Source: CAYXVJ01 sp050309435
GTDB lineage: Bacteria > Bacillota > Clostridia > Saccharofermentanales > Fastidiosipilaceae
DNA: 64,000 nt
Assembly: GCA_050309435.1 (NCBI GenBank)
Contig: JBNRMJ010000011.1
Span: 186,001-250,000, forward strand
Direction: 5' to 3'
A model generated the notes under the pieces. That model had not been told where the DNA came from. It ran no database searches and saw only the letters and a program-made list of their open reading frames with translations. A program made the translations under genes and the position numbers. How positions within the stretch are numbered: the first letter of the stretch is position 1; each line of letters opens with the position of its first letter. This document shows positions 7,865-16,568 of the stretch, piece by piece.

Positions 7865-9922
7865 TTAGTTGTATCGCTGTCTCGTAAAAGCGATCCATGC
7901 TAAAGCGATAACACCCAGAAGTACGATCGGCCAGGCGACGAATGAAACATCATTGCCTCGCCCGGTGGCCGGAATCGTTTCAGGAGCTGGTGTTGAAGGC
8001 CTATTACTCTGGCTGCTTACAGACATCGTTGGTTCTTCGGTACTTTCATTTTCTTTTGAGCTGACTTCGATAGTTGAACTTTCTGTGATCCCTGCCGAAG
8101 TCTGGCTTTCAACGCTGTTGCTCTCTTCGACCCCGATGCTTTCTTTAGTCTCATTAAGCTCAGAATTTTCATTAAGCTCAGAGACGATTACTTCAAAAGA
8201 AGTAGATAAATTCTTGTAATCAATCTTAACTGCTTGAAGACCGCTCTGTTCCGGATTATAGCCGCTGATCATATCTGCGGTGACATCCAGCTCATGGTAA
8301 AATCCTGCAGCCGTCTCCACATCTACACGGAGCCCGTCAAGTTCAAGTGCTTCGTGTAATTCATATCGAAGTTTATCCGGAGCCTTCACCAGATGAAGCC
8401 GGATCGGATAATCATGAACGCGAATCGTAAACTCATCCTGGAAAAACGGAGTTCCCACGCTTATCCTTTGCTCACCGACTTGGTACGGATCAAAACCGCT
8501 TACCGTTTCTATATCCAGGGGCACAATGCTTTCTGCCATCGATCCTAAGCGATAACAAACAGACGCCCCCTTGGTATCAAAGGCTTCTCCGTAAAGGTAA
8601 TCTTGTTTATCCGGGGTGTTATGCAATCTTCCGCATACAAGATAACGGAATGCGGGAAAACCTCTGTTTATACCGGGCGGAGGACTACACCAGACATCGG
8701 TCCAGTCAAAAGATAAAAAGGAGTCGCTGCGTTGCATTTCGTTAATAGAAAGGGCATCTGCTTCAACAACACATGATCCATAAGACAAATCCTCTCCCAA
8801 AGCTGTTGCACCGTCATCGAGATAATAAGAGTCTGTAATCTTTATCGTGTCAAAATAAGCAGCCGCCAGAAGCGAAGCTTCGGCATCCGTCCCCTTTGCC
8901 GGTCCTGCGTTATATGATTTATCGATCAAAGCTCTCATTCCCGTACCTGCCAGACCGCCTGCGAATCCGGCGTCGATTGCGCCCAGATTGTACGAATTAG
9001 ATATGCTGCCATTAGAAGTATGACCTGCAATTCCGCCGGCCGACCCTGCTCCTTCACAACTCACCTTGGCATCATTCATGGCCAATTCGATGTCCTGATT
9101 GTTTCGTCCCGCAATCCCTCCTGCAGACGATACAAAGGAAGGCCCGTTTTCATTCTTGATCAAACCGGTATTGCTCGCTTGCCTGATCAGGCCATGAATA
9201 TCGTTCACACCGCAGATACCTCCTGCATATCCGACAGCTTCCTCCCCTAACGGCGCCAAAGATGAAAAGCTAACCGAAGCTGCATTATGCACATGGATTA
9301 TTTTCCCCTCGTTTTGGCCGACGAGACCTCCGATGGCACTGCTTGCTTCAAATCTCGTGTCGTGAACCAAAACGAGCTTACCATTCACGCTTACCGAGCG
9401 GATGATGCCGCTGTTAAAACCGGCCACCGCGCCAACATTGACAATGCCGGCCTCTCCTTCCCTGACATCGGGCAGCTTAGGGACATGGATTCGAATGTCG
9501 ACGTTTGCCAAGGTCAAATTCTCGATTACCCCCGCGTTGCTGCCGAATAAACCGTAAGTGTTGTTTTCTTTGGCTTCGGCTGCGATAGCCAGATTGAAAA
9601 TTGTATGACCTCGTCCGTCAAAGGTGCCTAGAAAAGGTTTATGTTTCGAACCGATGAGCTGCAGGAAGGGTGTCGCTGACAGATCCAAATCACAGCTTAA
9701 GGCGTAGTGCGAGTCGTCATAAACCTGCTCATTTTCAGATGTGCAGCGGGCTAATTGCTCAAGATCCTGTACGGAGGAAATGAGAAAAGGATCCTCTTTT
9801 GTACCTTGTCCGATAAATATATGATCTGCTGCTGCCAACGGTCTGTTCTTTACGGAAAGTAAGGGAAAAAATATAATCAGGCAGAGAAAAACAGACAAAC
9901 AACGATTAAACAATTTGCTCAT
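7865..9922 (-). CDS. GLUG-repeat cell-surface protein with sortase-type anchor
   Basis: A 685-residue secreted protein. An N-terminal signal peptide (about residues 1-32) is followed by a region with several GLUG-type repeats (for example GLFGSNAGVIENLTL, GGLVGQNEGKI, GGIAGHTSNGSISNSYNLG). Next come Ig-like segments around 450-590 and a Ser/Thr/Glu-rich stalk that includes a small duplicated unit (SELNENSELNE). The C terminus is a cell-wall sorting signal: IPATG (650-654), a hydrophobic helix and a basic tail (RQRYN). IPATG is a plausible LPXTG variant, so the protein is probably linked to peptidoglycan by a sortase, although no sortase is encoded in the window. AGGAG precedes the ATG. Adhesion or glycan binding is possible; the true function is unknown. 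Confidence 0.82.
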   Translation of the reverse strand: MSKLFNRCLSVFLCLIIFFPLLSVKNRPLAAADHIFIGQGTKEDPFLISSVQDLEQLARCTSENEQVYDDSHYALSCDLDLSATPFLQLIGSKHKPFLGTFDGRGHTIFNLAIAAEAKENNTYGLFGSNAGVIENLTLANVDIRIHVPKLPDVREGEAGIVNVGAVAGFNSGIIRSVSVNGKLVLVHDTRFEASSAIGGLVGQNEGKIIHVHNAASVSFSSLAPLGEEAVGYAGGICGVNDIHGLIRQASNTGLIKNENGPSFVSSAGGIAGRNNQDIELAMNDAKVSCEGAGSAGGIAGHTSNGSISNSYNLGAIDAGFAGGLAGTGMRALIDKSYNAGPAKGTDAEASLLAAAYFDTIKITDSYYLDDGATALGEDLSYGSCVVEADALSINEMQRSDSFLSFDWTDVWCSPPPGINRGFPAFRYLVCGRLHNTPDKQDYLYGEAFDTKGASVCYRLGSMAESIVPLDIETVSGFDPYQVGEQRISVGTPFFQDEFTIRVHDYPIRLHLVKAPDKLRYELHEALELDGLRVDVETAAGFYHELDVTADMISGYNPEQSGLQAVKIDYKNLSTSFEVIVSELNENSELNETKESIGVEESNSVESQTSAGITESSTIEVSSKENESTEEPTMSVSSQSNRPSTPAPETIPATGRGNDVSFVAWPIVLLGVIALAWIAFTRQRYN
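8151..8182. repeat. Short tandem repeat inside the surface-protein gene
   Basis: The 14-base block tcattaagctcaga occurs at 8151-8164 and again at 8169-8182, an 18-base period. In protein it gives the duplicated SELNEN/SELNE segment in the stalk. Such in-frame repeats let stalk length change by slippage. Confidence 0.55.
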
Positions 9923-10069
9923 ATAAATCTCCTGTTATTCAGGGCTTGCAAGCAAGTTCAGATCCGATTGTCATAGAGGTCAACCTAATTATATGTAATA
10001 TAACCTATATAGTTATGTTATTCAACTACATTGTTAAATAATTAACATTGTAAAGAGTTTTTATATAGT

Positions 10070-10097
10070 AAAAGCGATCTCCTGCGAGATCGCTTTT
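10070..10097 (-). terminator. Terminator of the murL-murD operon
   Basis: AAAAGCGATCT (10070-10080) pairs with AGATCGCTTTT (10087-10097) around a six-base loop, 30 bases past the murD stop on the minus strand. The arms themselves supply T-rich ends. The AT-rich sequence 10098-10126 and 9923-10069 holds no gene. Confidence 0.75.
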
Positions 10098-10126
10098 CGG
10101 ATAATAGAACTTTATTCTGTTAAATA

Positions 10127-11485
10127 TCAAGAAAAGTCGTGAACCAGGGTCCTGAACTCGTCTCCTCGTTCTTCGAAACTTCTCCAGTGATGGTAACTGG
10201 AGGCCGCAGGCGACAAGAGACAAGATTTACCTTTTTCCGTCAATTGAAAGGCCATCTTCACGGCTTCGCTCAATTCAGTTAGTTTAACGGCCCGACCGGG
10301 CACCTTTTTTTCCAGTGCTTCATAAAGCATCGTCCCTGTCTCCGGAAGACACAGAATATGGGGTATATTCTTCCCTGCGAGCTCTTCGATGAAATGACTG
10401 TAGTCCAGACCTCTGTCCATGCCGCCAACGATCAAGGTATCGACATCATGAAGTGTCTCTATCGCAAAAAGCGTCGCCTGAGGAATGGTTGCGATCGAAT
10501 CGTTGTAAAACTTAATGCCGTCAAATTCACCGAGGTACTCGCAACGATGGGGCATACCCTGAAAACTCGAGATCCCGGCGCGTATTTCTTCGTCGCTCAA
10601 AGCAAGTCTCTCGCATAAAGCTGCGGCCAGGGCCACATCTACCGCATGATGGTCCCCCATCAGGTGAGGATTTAGACCGCGATAGGTTAAGCCGTCTTTC
10701 ATGCTGATTCGCTGCACGTGGCCCCTAATCAAATCCCGGCTGCGCTTACACAATTCCTGGTCTTCTTCGTTCAGAACGAAGAAACCATCTTCATCCTGAT
10801 ACCGAATGATATTCAACTTTGAATTTAGATATTCGTCATATGAGACGTAATGATCTAAATGCTCGGGATAAAAGTTCGTTATTGCGGCCAGGCGAGGTGA
10901 TGCCTGGACAAACTGAAGCTGATGCGAGGATAACTCCACCACCATATAGTCAGATTCCGAATATTCATCCCAACGATCGAGAATCGGTATGCCGATATTT
11001 CCCGCTAAATAAGTATTTCGTCCGCTGTTTTCTAAGATATGAGCTGTTAAACTCGAGGTCGTTGATTTGCCCTTCGTACCGGTGATGCCGATTACATTTT
11101 TTATTTTCGTAAATCGCAAGAACAAATCGATTTGCCCGCTGATTTCACTATTCGGCCAGGCGGCCAGGACTCCGGCTTTAATCGTATCGGTCGTATAAGC
11201 TTTCAGACTGATACCCGGACTCTTTAAAACAAGATCATATGACAAGATGGCATCAAGATAATCGTCACCGGAATATGTCTTGAGACTTAAATCATCAATA
11301 ACGCTTGGTTCTATAAGAAAGTTGTCGAGATTGATCTCATTACGATCCGCGATCGCCAATCCCGGAATATGAAGTTTCTCTCTGTGCTTCAGAATAAACG
11401 AGAGAGAGGATTTCCCCTCTCGTCCAAACCCAAGTATCAAGATTGATTTCCCGTCAAGATAACACAGTAAGGGATCTTGCTGCAT
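10127..11485 (-). CDS. murD: UDP-N-acetylmuramoyl-L-alanine--glutamate ligase (MurD, possibly MurD2 type)
   Basis: A 452-residue Mur ligase. The N-terminal Rossmann segment (ILILGFGREGKSS, 15-27) is of MurD type, the ATP P-loop is GTKGKSTT (136-143), and the C-terminal domain reads DGIKFYNDSIATIPQA...LIVGGMDRGLDYSHF, as in MurD. It acts in the cytoplasm, adding glutamate to UDP-MurNAc-L-Ala. The start lies two bases after the stop of a MurL-like epimerase gene (11488). In Xanthomonas the equivalent pair, MurD2-MurL, adds L-glutamate and then epimerises it, unlike the classical ligase that adds D-glutamate. That context, not a diagnostic residue, is the reason to suspect MurD2-type specificity. 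Confidence 0.87.
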   Translation of the reverse strand: MQQDPLLCYLDGKSILILGFGREGKSSLSFILKHREKLHIPGLAIADRNEINLDNFLIEPSVIDDLSLKTYSGDDYLDAILSYDLVLKSPGISLKAYTTDTIKAGVLAAWPNSEISGQIDLFLRFTKIKNVIGITGTKGKSTTSSLTAHILENSGRNTYLAGNIGIPILDRWDEYSESDYMVVELSSHQLQFVQASPRLAAITNFYPEHLDHYVSYDEYLNSKLNIIRYQDEDGFFVLNEEDQELCKRSRDLIRGHVQRISMKDGLTYRGLNPHLMGDHHAVDVALAAALCERLALSDEEIRAGISSFQGMPHRCEYLGEFDGIKFYNDSIATIPQATLFAIETLHDVDTLIVGGMDRGLDYSHFIEELAGKNIPHILCLPETGTMLYEALEKKVPGRAVKLTELSEAVKMAFQLTEKGKSCLLSPAASSYHHWRSFEERGDEFRTLVHDFS

Positions 11486-11487
11486 AA

Positions 11488-12984
11488 TTATGCCTCCTGA
11501 AGCATGCCTTTAATATAAGGCAGGAATGCCTCGGGCACGCGGTTATTTTCATTGTATCTGTTTAAAGGTCCGAACGGTTCGTCTATCACGCTGATCGGCC
11601 GACCGGAACCGGTTAAGTATACACCCGGTATCTCGCCGGCTTCTACCCAGTCCAGATATGTTTTTATTAGCTCAGGCAACGCTTCCCGCATAACACCGCG
11701 ATCCAGTAAAGTCGTAATTGTCATGGTTAAGGCAACATTTACTTCAGAAACCGTGCCGACACACTCCCAGGGTTTGAGCTCGACTTTTCCGCAGAGACCT
11801 GCCAGATCCCTGGCAAGTAACCGATCCCGAAACATATCTTTCCCGATAACGCTCCATAATGTCTCGTGTTCCATAAACGGACTGAGTACGACTGCGATAA
11901 AAAGACATTTCGCGCAATGACCGCACCAGCGATCTTCCTTCGAGCCGACGTTACAGGATCTGAAAACCGGGAAATACTCAGGGTGTAACGAGAACTCGCG
12001 GGCGATGACAATCTCGGTGAAAGGTCTCATTAAACTAAAATAAAAGATCGAAGTCCCAAGCCAGGTTTCGGTGTAAGCCTGGAAAGCCTGTTCGAAATCA
12101 CTGGATTTAGAGAACTGATGATTCACATCCGTTCCTTTTACGGTCGCTTCGTCTGCCGAAGATTCGTTGGATAAAACGATATAATTCAAGTCGTTTACGT
12201 AAGCGACATACATGGCAGTGAAAGCAACAACGGCCGAAAATGGCGTATGACCGTTCCAGTAACCCAGGCGATTCATCTCCAGCATATTTCGATCAAGTGT
12301 CCGATTCACCAAAAGGCGTCGTTCGACGGGAATTCCTGCCACATCCATGGTATCGACGGCAGCTTTACTCGCGTTAATTGCATAGGTAAATATTTCGTCT
12401 CGTTTCGAATGTAACCTCGCGAGTGTAACAGCCGAATCTTTACCGCCGCCTACCGGAATCAACATTCTTTTCGGGCCATAAAACCGCTCGTCTTCTTCAG
12501 ATATGGATTTGGATTCTCTTCTTTTCAGCGCATGCGATTCAGTATGTACGGGCTCACGTGCAATAATCTGCATAAAGCTTTCTTCGTCTGTTTCAATACC
12601 GTTACGAAAGAAAAACTCTCCCAGACCGCCGAAGTATAACTGCTTCCAGAAACGTATTTGAGCAGGATCCAGCGTACCGCAGTTGATCTGAACCACAGGA
12701 GCGCAGGTAGTCTTCCAATAACTGATTAACTCAACCATACCGATATTGAATAAAATCAGTTTGGCGGTATCATCAGTCGCACGGTCACGATTGCTCATCG
12801 TTAGCGGGAAAGTTATCTGAGGTTTGAACTCGGTCAGGCCGGGAATCGAGAAACGATAGCTTACCTGAATATCCGTATCGGTTATCTTTATATCGTAACC
12901 ATCATAGTGAAAAGCAGGCCATAAATCGCGTAAGGCATTGAAGTCCCTGGATTCACCAACCGATGGTATAACTTGGGTTCCCAT
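11488..12984 (-). CDS. murL: MurL-like UDP-MurNAc-L-Ala-L-Glu epimerase
   Basis: A 498-residue protein resembling MurL, the ATP-dependent enzyme that epimerises the terminal L-glutamate of UDP-MurNAc-L-Ala-L-Glu to D-glutamate. Seen here are a PP-loop-like nucleotide motif (PVGGGKDSAV, 177-186), the segment VLSNESSADEATVKGTDVNHQ, and a Cys-rich patch CNVGSKEDRWCGHCAKC that could bind metal. GGAGGAAAT precedes the ATG. Tight linkage to murD (two-base gap) strongly supports a peptidoglycan-precursor role. The family assignment comes from recognition of motifs and context, without a database search. An alternative is another PP-loop ATPase that amidates or adenylates a precursor. Confidence 0.75.
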   Translation of the reverse strand: MGTQVIPSVGESRDFNALRDLWPAFHYDGYDIKITDTDIQVSYRFSIPGLTEFKPQITFPLTMSNRDRATDDTAKLILFNIGMVELISYWKTTCAPVVQINCGTLDPAQIRFWKQLYFGGLGEFFFRNGIETDEESFMQIIAREPVHTESHALKRRESKSISEEDERFYGPKRMLIPVGGGKDSAVTLARLHSKRDEIFTYAINASKAAVDTMDVAGIPVERRLLVNRTLDRNMLEMNRLGYWNGHTPFSAVVAFTAMYVAYVNDLNYIVLSNESSADEATVKGTDVNHQFSKSSDFEQAFQAYTETWLGTSIFYFSLMRPFTEIVIAREFSLHPEYFPVFRSCNVGSKEDRWCGHCAKCLFIAVVLSPFMEHETLWSVIGKDMFRDRLLARDLAGLCGKVELKPWECVGTVSEVNVALTMTITTLLDRGVMREALPELIKTYLDWVEAGEIPGVYLTGSGRPISVIDEPFGPLNRYNENNRVPEAFLPYIKGMLQEA

Positions 12985-12993
12985 ATTTCCTCC

Positions 12994-13023
12994 GAAGCAT
13001 AGTATAATGAAGCATAGTATAAT
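12994..13023. repeat. Tandem 15-base duplication with promoter-like TATAAT
   Basis: The unit gaagcatagtataat occurs twice in direct succession (12994-13008, 13009-13023) in the divergent intergenic region of murL (minus) and the MerR-like gene (plus). Each copy carries TATAAT, a consensus -10 hexamer on the plus strand. No good -35 is found at 17 bases, so promoter use is uncertain. Confidence 0.6.
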
Positions 13024-13046
13024 AACGAATGTACAGGCTAATTATA

Positions 13047-13063
13047 ACACCAATGACAGGTGT
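13047..13063. promoter_or_regulatory. Inverted repeat upstream of the MerR-like gene
   Basis: ACACC (13047-13051) and GGTGT (13059-13063) form a dyad with a seven-base spacer, 44 bases before the chosen ATG and 24 bases past the duplicated TATAAT. It could be an operator for the adjacent MerR-like protein, since members of that family bind dyads and often autoregulate. Evidence is positional only. Confidence 0.25.
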
Positions 13064-13106
13064 CGATGGCTTAGGACGTTTAGATAAGGCAGGATCGAGG
13101 AAGTAT

Positions 13107-13697
13107 ATGGATTTTCAGCAAGTGTGTGAATTGAGCGGATTACCCGCCAAAACAGTCGAGTACTATGTTGAAGAAAAAATAGTCATACCCTTTTATCCTG
13201 TTCGAAAGCAAACCGATTTGGCCGAATATGCTGAAGAAGATGTCATCCGTCTGAAGGCTACAGCCAACTTGCGTCGACTTGATGTACCGATTGCAGATAT
13301 TCGCACCATGCTCGTGGATCCGCAGAAAGCGGCTTCTTTTACGATTCAGCATATCGCGCGTCTAACTGAATCTCAGAGAATTGCCGCAGAAAGAACTAAA
13401 GCTCTGGGTCAGTTGGAATTGGGCAACTTTCAGAGTCTTGATGATATGCTCGATACCCTGGCCGGTCTCGAGATTGATCTTCCTCTCCCTGCCCGTGACA
13501 TTGATCACGACCAGGATCGCGAAAAACGCCATGCTTTGGAAACACTTCGTCTGCAGGTCCGTGATTTATCTGCGAAGCTTGAAATATCCGAAACAAGTCG
13601 AAAGCGCTATTTCGCTATCATATTGGTATTGGTTTTTTTATGTCTGATTGCTGCCGGCTGGATACTGGGTCCGATAATCCTGGCCGCTATTCTATAA
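13107..13697 (+). CDS. MerR-like DNA-binding protein with C-terminal membrane anchor
   Basis: A 196-residue protein. Residues 1-70 look like a MerR winged helix-turn-helix (QQVCELSGLPAKTVEYYVEEKIVIPF, then YAEEDVIRLKATANLRRLDV). A helical, probably coiled-coil, segment follows (about 135-165), and the C-terminal 28 residues are strongly hydrophobic, a transmembrane anchor after a basic RKRY. The start at MDFQQV has GAGGAAG upstream; a longer frame from 13029 lacks one. It is 14 bases before an amidase lipoprotein gene. A membrane-tethered regulator could report envelope state to the DNA, but the target is unknown. Divergence from the canonical MerR recognition helix leaves some doubt that it binds DNA. 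Confidence 0.72.
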   Translation: MDFQQVCELSGLPAKTVEYYVEEKIVIPFYPVRKQTDLAEYAEEDVIRLKATANLRRLDVPIADIRTMLVDPQKAASFTIQHIARLTESQRIAAERTKALGQLELGNFQSLDDMLDTLAGLEIDLPLPARDIDHDQDREKRHALETLRLQVRDLSAKLEISETSRKRYFAIILVLVFLCLIAAGWILGPIILAAIL

Positions 13698-13711
13698 TTT
13701 GAGGTTAACTT

Positions 13712-14950
13712 ATGAAACACTATCGATCGGCTGCGATCGTCCTGGTCGCAGCCATGCTTTTTACGCTGATTTCCTGTGATCGCTGGCCGGAGACTACTCC
13801 GAGCGCCAGTTCCACTTTCCCCCCTTTCGTTACATCGGATAGCCTTGAGCCAACGACAAATCAAACGAGCGAAACATCGACTTTTCCTGATCCCTCGGAG
13901 TCGACAAGCGAAGCTGAGGCAATCAAACAGACCAGGTGGTCGGGAGAGTTTAAGGCCGCTACGATATCTGCCGAAGCACTTGAAGCGGTAGCCGATGCCA
14001 GTGGTACATGGAAACGCTGGCCTGCGCTTTCTACTTTACCTGTTAGTTTCGACATCGACCTTTCGGCATATCTGGCTGCTCCGAAGAACGAATCTGTCTT
14101 AAAAGATCTTGTTGTTATACTCGACCCCGGTCACGGCGGGAAAGATCCCGGTGCCATCGGAGTGCTCGGCGATCAGACGATTTATGAAAAAGATATCAAC
14201 CTGGCCATCGCGCTGCAAACGAAAAGAGAACTCGAAAATCTCGGTGCCGCCGTTATCTTAACCAGAAGCGATGACAGCTGGGTGTCTTTATATTCGCGTA
14301 TAGCCATAGCCGGTTTCACCACCTTGGATTTCTGGGAGGAAGGACTTGCCCGAAGCGGCATGGACAGTTCCTGGATCATGCCGATTCGTACGGAACTCCG
14401 GAAACTGGTCGATATAAACGAGGATACCGTTGAGAGCGGCGGCAGAGGTTTCGCACAGGGTATGGGTGTTCAGCCTGTCCTAAGGATGCTCTTTGATGCC
14501 CAGGTCGAAACAGACCAGATTATCTATATTGCCATACATGCGAACAGCAGCGATACCACGGTTGCCGACAAGCGTGGTCTTCAGATGTACATTTCCACGA
14601 ATCAGCATATATACGAGAGCGAATTATCGATGATTCAGGCCAACAGTGCGGATCCCGAAGTGTTGCCGATCAATCCCAATTACACATCTTATGATGATGC
14701 GGCGAGACTAAAGTTGGCCAATAGCCTCTTTTCATCGATTACAACAGAAATACCAGCCCTGAAACAGAGTGATATTTCCGCTTATGCAGGGAATTATGCA
14801 TTCTTAAGAGAAATGAATTTGACGAATGTTCTGGTAGAAACGGCTTTTATGTCTAACAGTGAAGATTTGGCTATCCTCACCGACCCCGCCAAACAAGCTT
14901 CTTTCGCACGGGGTATCGCCGACGGTGTCTGGCGTTACTTCTCCGATTAA
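13712..14950 (+). CDS. N-acetylmuramoyl-L-alanine amidase, lipoprotein (Amidase_3)
   Basis: A 412-residue zinc amidase that cleaves the bond between MurNAc and L-alanine in peptidoglycan. The signal peptide ends in a lipobox (TLISC, Cys22), so the enzyme is tethered to the outer face of the membrane by a Ser/Thr-rich linker to about residue 75. The catalytic domain (about 132-410) shows DPGHGGKDPG (zinc ligand His141), Glu159, IAIHANSS (His276) and VETAFMSN (catalytic Glu376). An insertion at about 200-265, between the second and third ligands, is longer than in minimal family members. GAGGT precedes the ATG. It follows the membrane-anchored MerR-like gene and precedes an AI-2E family gene. 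Confidence 0.92.
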   Translation: MKHYRSAAIVLVAAMLFTLISCDRWPETTPSASSTFPPFVTSDSLEPTTNQTSETSTFPDPSESTSEAEAIKQTRWSGEFKAATISAEALEAVADASGTWKRWPALSTLPVSFDIDLSAYLAAPKNESVLKDLVVILDPGHGGKDPGAIGVLGDQTIYEKDINLAIALQTKRELENLGAAVILTRSDDSWVSLYSRIAIAGFTTLDFWEEGLARSGMDSSWIMPIRTELRKLVDINEDTVESGGRGFAQGMGVQPVLRMLFDAQVETDQIIYIAIHANSSDTTVADKRGLQMYISTNQHIYESELSMIQANSADPEVLPINPNYTSYDDAARLKLANSLFSSITTEIPALKQSDISAYAGNYAFLREMNLTNVLVETAFMSNSEDLAILTDPAKQASFARGIADGVWRYFSD

Positions 14951-15005
14951 ACATGTTATGATGGATTACATAATCTTACCCTGATGGTATAAATTGAGGT
15001 ATTGC

Positions 15006-16169
15006 ATGAACCTGGATAAACCCACGATACGAAAAATTTACCGCATCATTGCCTTTGCCGTATTACTGTTTGTCGCAGTTCAAAACCTGCATGTCATCCC
15101 GATGATCTTACGGTGGTTCATAGGAATAACCGCTCCCCTGATCCTGGGTGCTTCTATTGGCTTTGTTCTTAATGTACCTCTCTCTGCCATTGAGCGTATT
15201 TTATTCTCGAGACCCTGGAAATATTTCGATGTCGTTCGGCGAAAAGGAAAGCGCTTTTTCGCGATTGTTATCACCTATACTCTTTTCTTTGGTATCTTGC
15301 TGGGAATTTTCTTTACGGCGATACCCGAAATAGCCCGTTCACTGGGTACTCTGGCGACTCAAATTCCGGATTTCCTGCTGAGCCTTGATAAGATTGTCAA
15401 GGATCTTATCCTCCAATACCCTCAACTCGAGTCGATCATGAATGGTGTCAGTTTTGATATTGATAGTATCACCAACAGTATTACCGGCTGGCTTAGCGAA
15501 ATTGCCGGAGATCTTGTATCTTCGGGATTCAGCGTGGTTCAGGGTATCATATCGAAAATTTCTACATTCTTCATGGGTTTGATATTATCCATTTATCTAC
15601 TCGCCAAAAAAGAACCTCTGGGACGCCAGGCACGTTCGCTCTTATATGCCGTTATTCCCGAAAAACGAGCAGACAGCATTTCTCGTCTCGCTTCATCTGC
15701 CAGTACGACCTTTAGCAGTTTTATCAGCAGTCAGGTACTCGAAGCCATGATTCTGGGCATGTTGACTTTCGTCACGAACTCGCTTTTACGCTTCCCTTAC
15801 GCATTCTTGATCTCTGTTATCATCGGAATACTGGCTCTTGTTCCGATTTTCGGTGCCATTATCGGTGCTGCAATCGGCATGGTCTTAATCGCGATCGTCA
15901 ACCCGGTTCAAGCAATTTTCTTCCTGATCGTGAATATCGTGGTTCAACAAATCGAGAACAACGTCATTTATCCGAGAACCGTGGGCAACTCGATCGGTCT
16001 GCCGGCCATGTGGGTGCTAATTGCTACGATCATAGGAGGTAATTTGGGCAGTGTACTAGGCATCCTGATTGCCATCCCTCTTCTCTCCGTAATATACGTT
16101 TTAGTGCGTACGTTTGTTTATGAACGTCTCAAAACATTGAAAATTCCGTACTATAAAATTAAACGCTGA
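15006..16169 (+). CDS. AI-2E family transporter
   Basis: A 387-residue polytopic membrane protein of the AI-2E (PerM/YtvI/YdiK) family. About eight transmembrane helices flank a central soluble region (about 120-200), and the conserved C-terminal half reads GILALVPIFGAIIGAAIGMVLIA...QQIENNVIYPRTVGNSIGLPAMWVL. Members have been linked to autoinducer-2 export, to sodium/proton antiport and to sporulation, so the substrate cannot be inferred. GAGGT precedes the chosen ATG; a longer frame would need TTG at 14994. It lies 55 bases after the amidase gene in the same direction. Confidence 0.9.
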   Translation: MNLDKPTIRKIYRIIAFAVLLFVAVQNLHVIPMILRWFIGITAPLILGASIGFVLNVPLSAIERILFSRPWKYFDVVRRKGKRFFAIVITYTLFFGILLGIFFTAIPEIARSLGTLATQIPDFLLSLDKIVKDLILQYPQLESIMNGVSFDIDSITNSITGWLSEIAGDLVSSGFSVVQGIISKISTFFMGLILSIYLLAKKEPLGRQARSLLYAVIPEKRADSISRLASSASTTFSSFISSQVLEAMILGMLTFVTNSLLRFPYAFLISVIIGILALVPIFGAIIGAAIGMVLIAIVNPVQAIFFLIVNIVVQQIENNVIYPRTVGNSIGLPAMWVLIATIIGGNLGSVLGILIAIPLLSVIYVLVRTFVYERLKTLKIPYYKIKR

Positions 16170-16176
16170 TTTAGGA

Positions 16177-16205
16177 TTGACTTAACGATCGAAGGGTGTT
16201 ATTAT
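16177..16205 (+). promoter_or_regulatory. Sigma-70 type promoter of tRNA-Ser
   Basis: TTGACT (16177-16182), a 17-base spacer and TATTAT (16200-16205) match the vegetative promoter consensus closely. The expected start site is about 35-40 bases before the tRNA. Confidence 0.75.
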
Positions 16206-16249
16206 TTTGGCTGTCGCTCAAGCAATGCAGCGATAAGAATAATCGGCAT

Positions 16250-16341
16250 GGAGAAGTCGCCTAGCTGGCCGAGGGCGCGTGATTGGAAATCACGTAAACG
16301 TCAAAAGCGTTTCGAGGGTTCAAATCCCTCCTTCTCCGCCA
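16250..16341 (+). tRNA. tRNA-Ser (anticodon GGA)
   Basis: A 92-base class II tRNA with a seven-pair acceptor stem (GGAGAAG with CTTCTCC), discriminator G and encoded CCA. The anticodon arm is CGTGA-TTGGAAA-TCACG with anticodon GGA, which reads UCC and UCU. It has a long variable arm as expected for serine, and the T-loop GTTCAAATC. A promoter (16177) and a terminator (16350) frame it as a single-gene unit. Confidence 0.97.
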
Positions 16342-16349
16342 ATACTGAT

Positions 16350-16386
16350 AAAGAAGCACTTTCCCGAGGAAGTGCTTCTTTTTATT
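16350..16386 (+). terminator. Terminator of tRNA-Ser
   Basis: AAAGAAGCACTT (16350-16361) pairs with AAGTGCTTCTTT (16370-16381) around an eight-base loop, followed by TTTATTT. It is placed directly after the tRNA. The following 180 bases to 16568 contain no gene apart from a possible TATAAT near 16525. Confidence 0.88.
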
Positions 16387-16568
16387 TACTAAAAGCGATG
16401 ATGTGCCTCGTCATCATAACGGCCGCTTCTAAAGTGACGAAAAATACAGTGTCAAGCGGAATGTAAAGCTATATTTGCAGAATAGTTGTTGGTGTCAACC
16501 ATGTATTTGGAATACTATAATCTGCGTAACAACAGCCAAGCTGCATCAAAGGAGCATTATTAATCGAG

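Noticed and set aside
16248..16466. Short plus-strand frame over the tRNA-Ser gene
   Set aside because: It lies almost entirely within the tRNA and its terminator; the tRNA explains the sequence.
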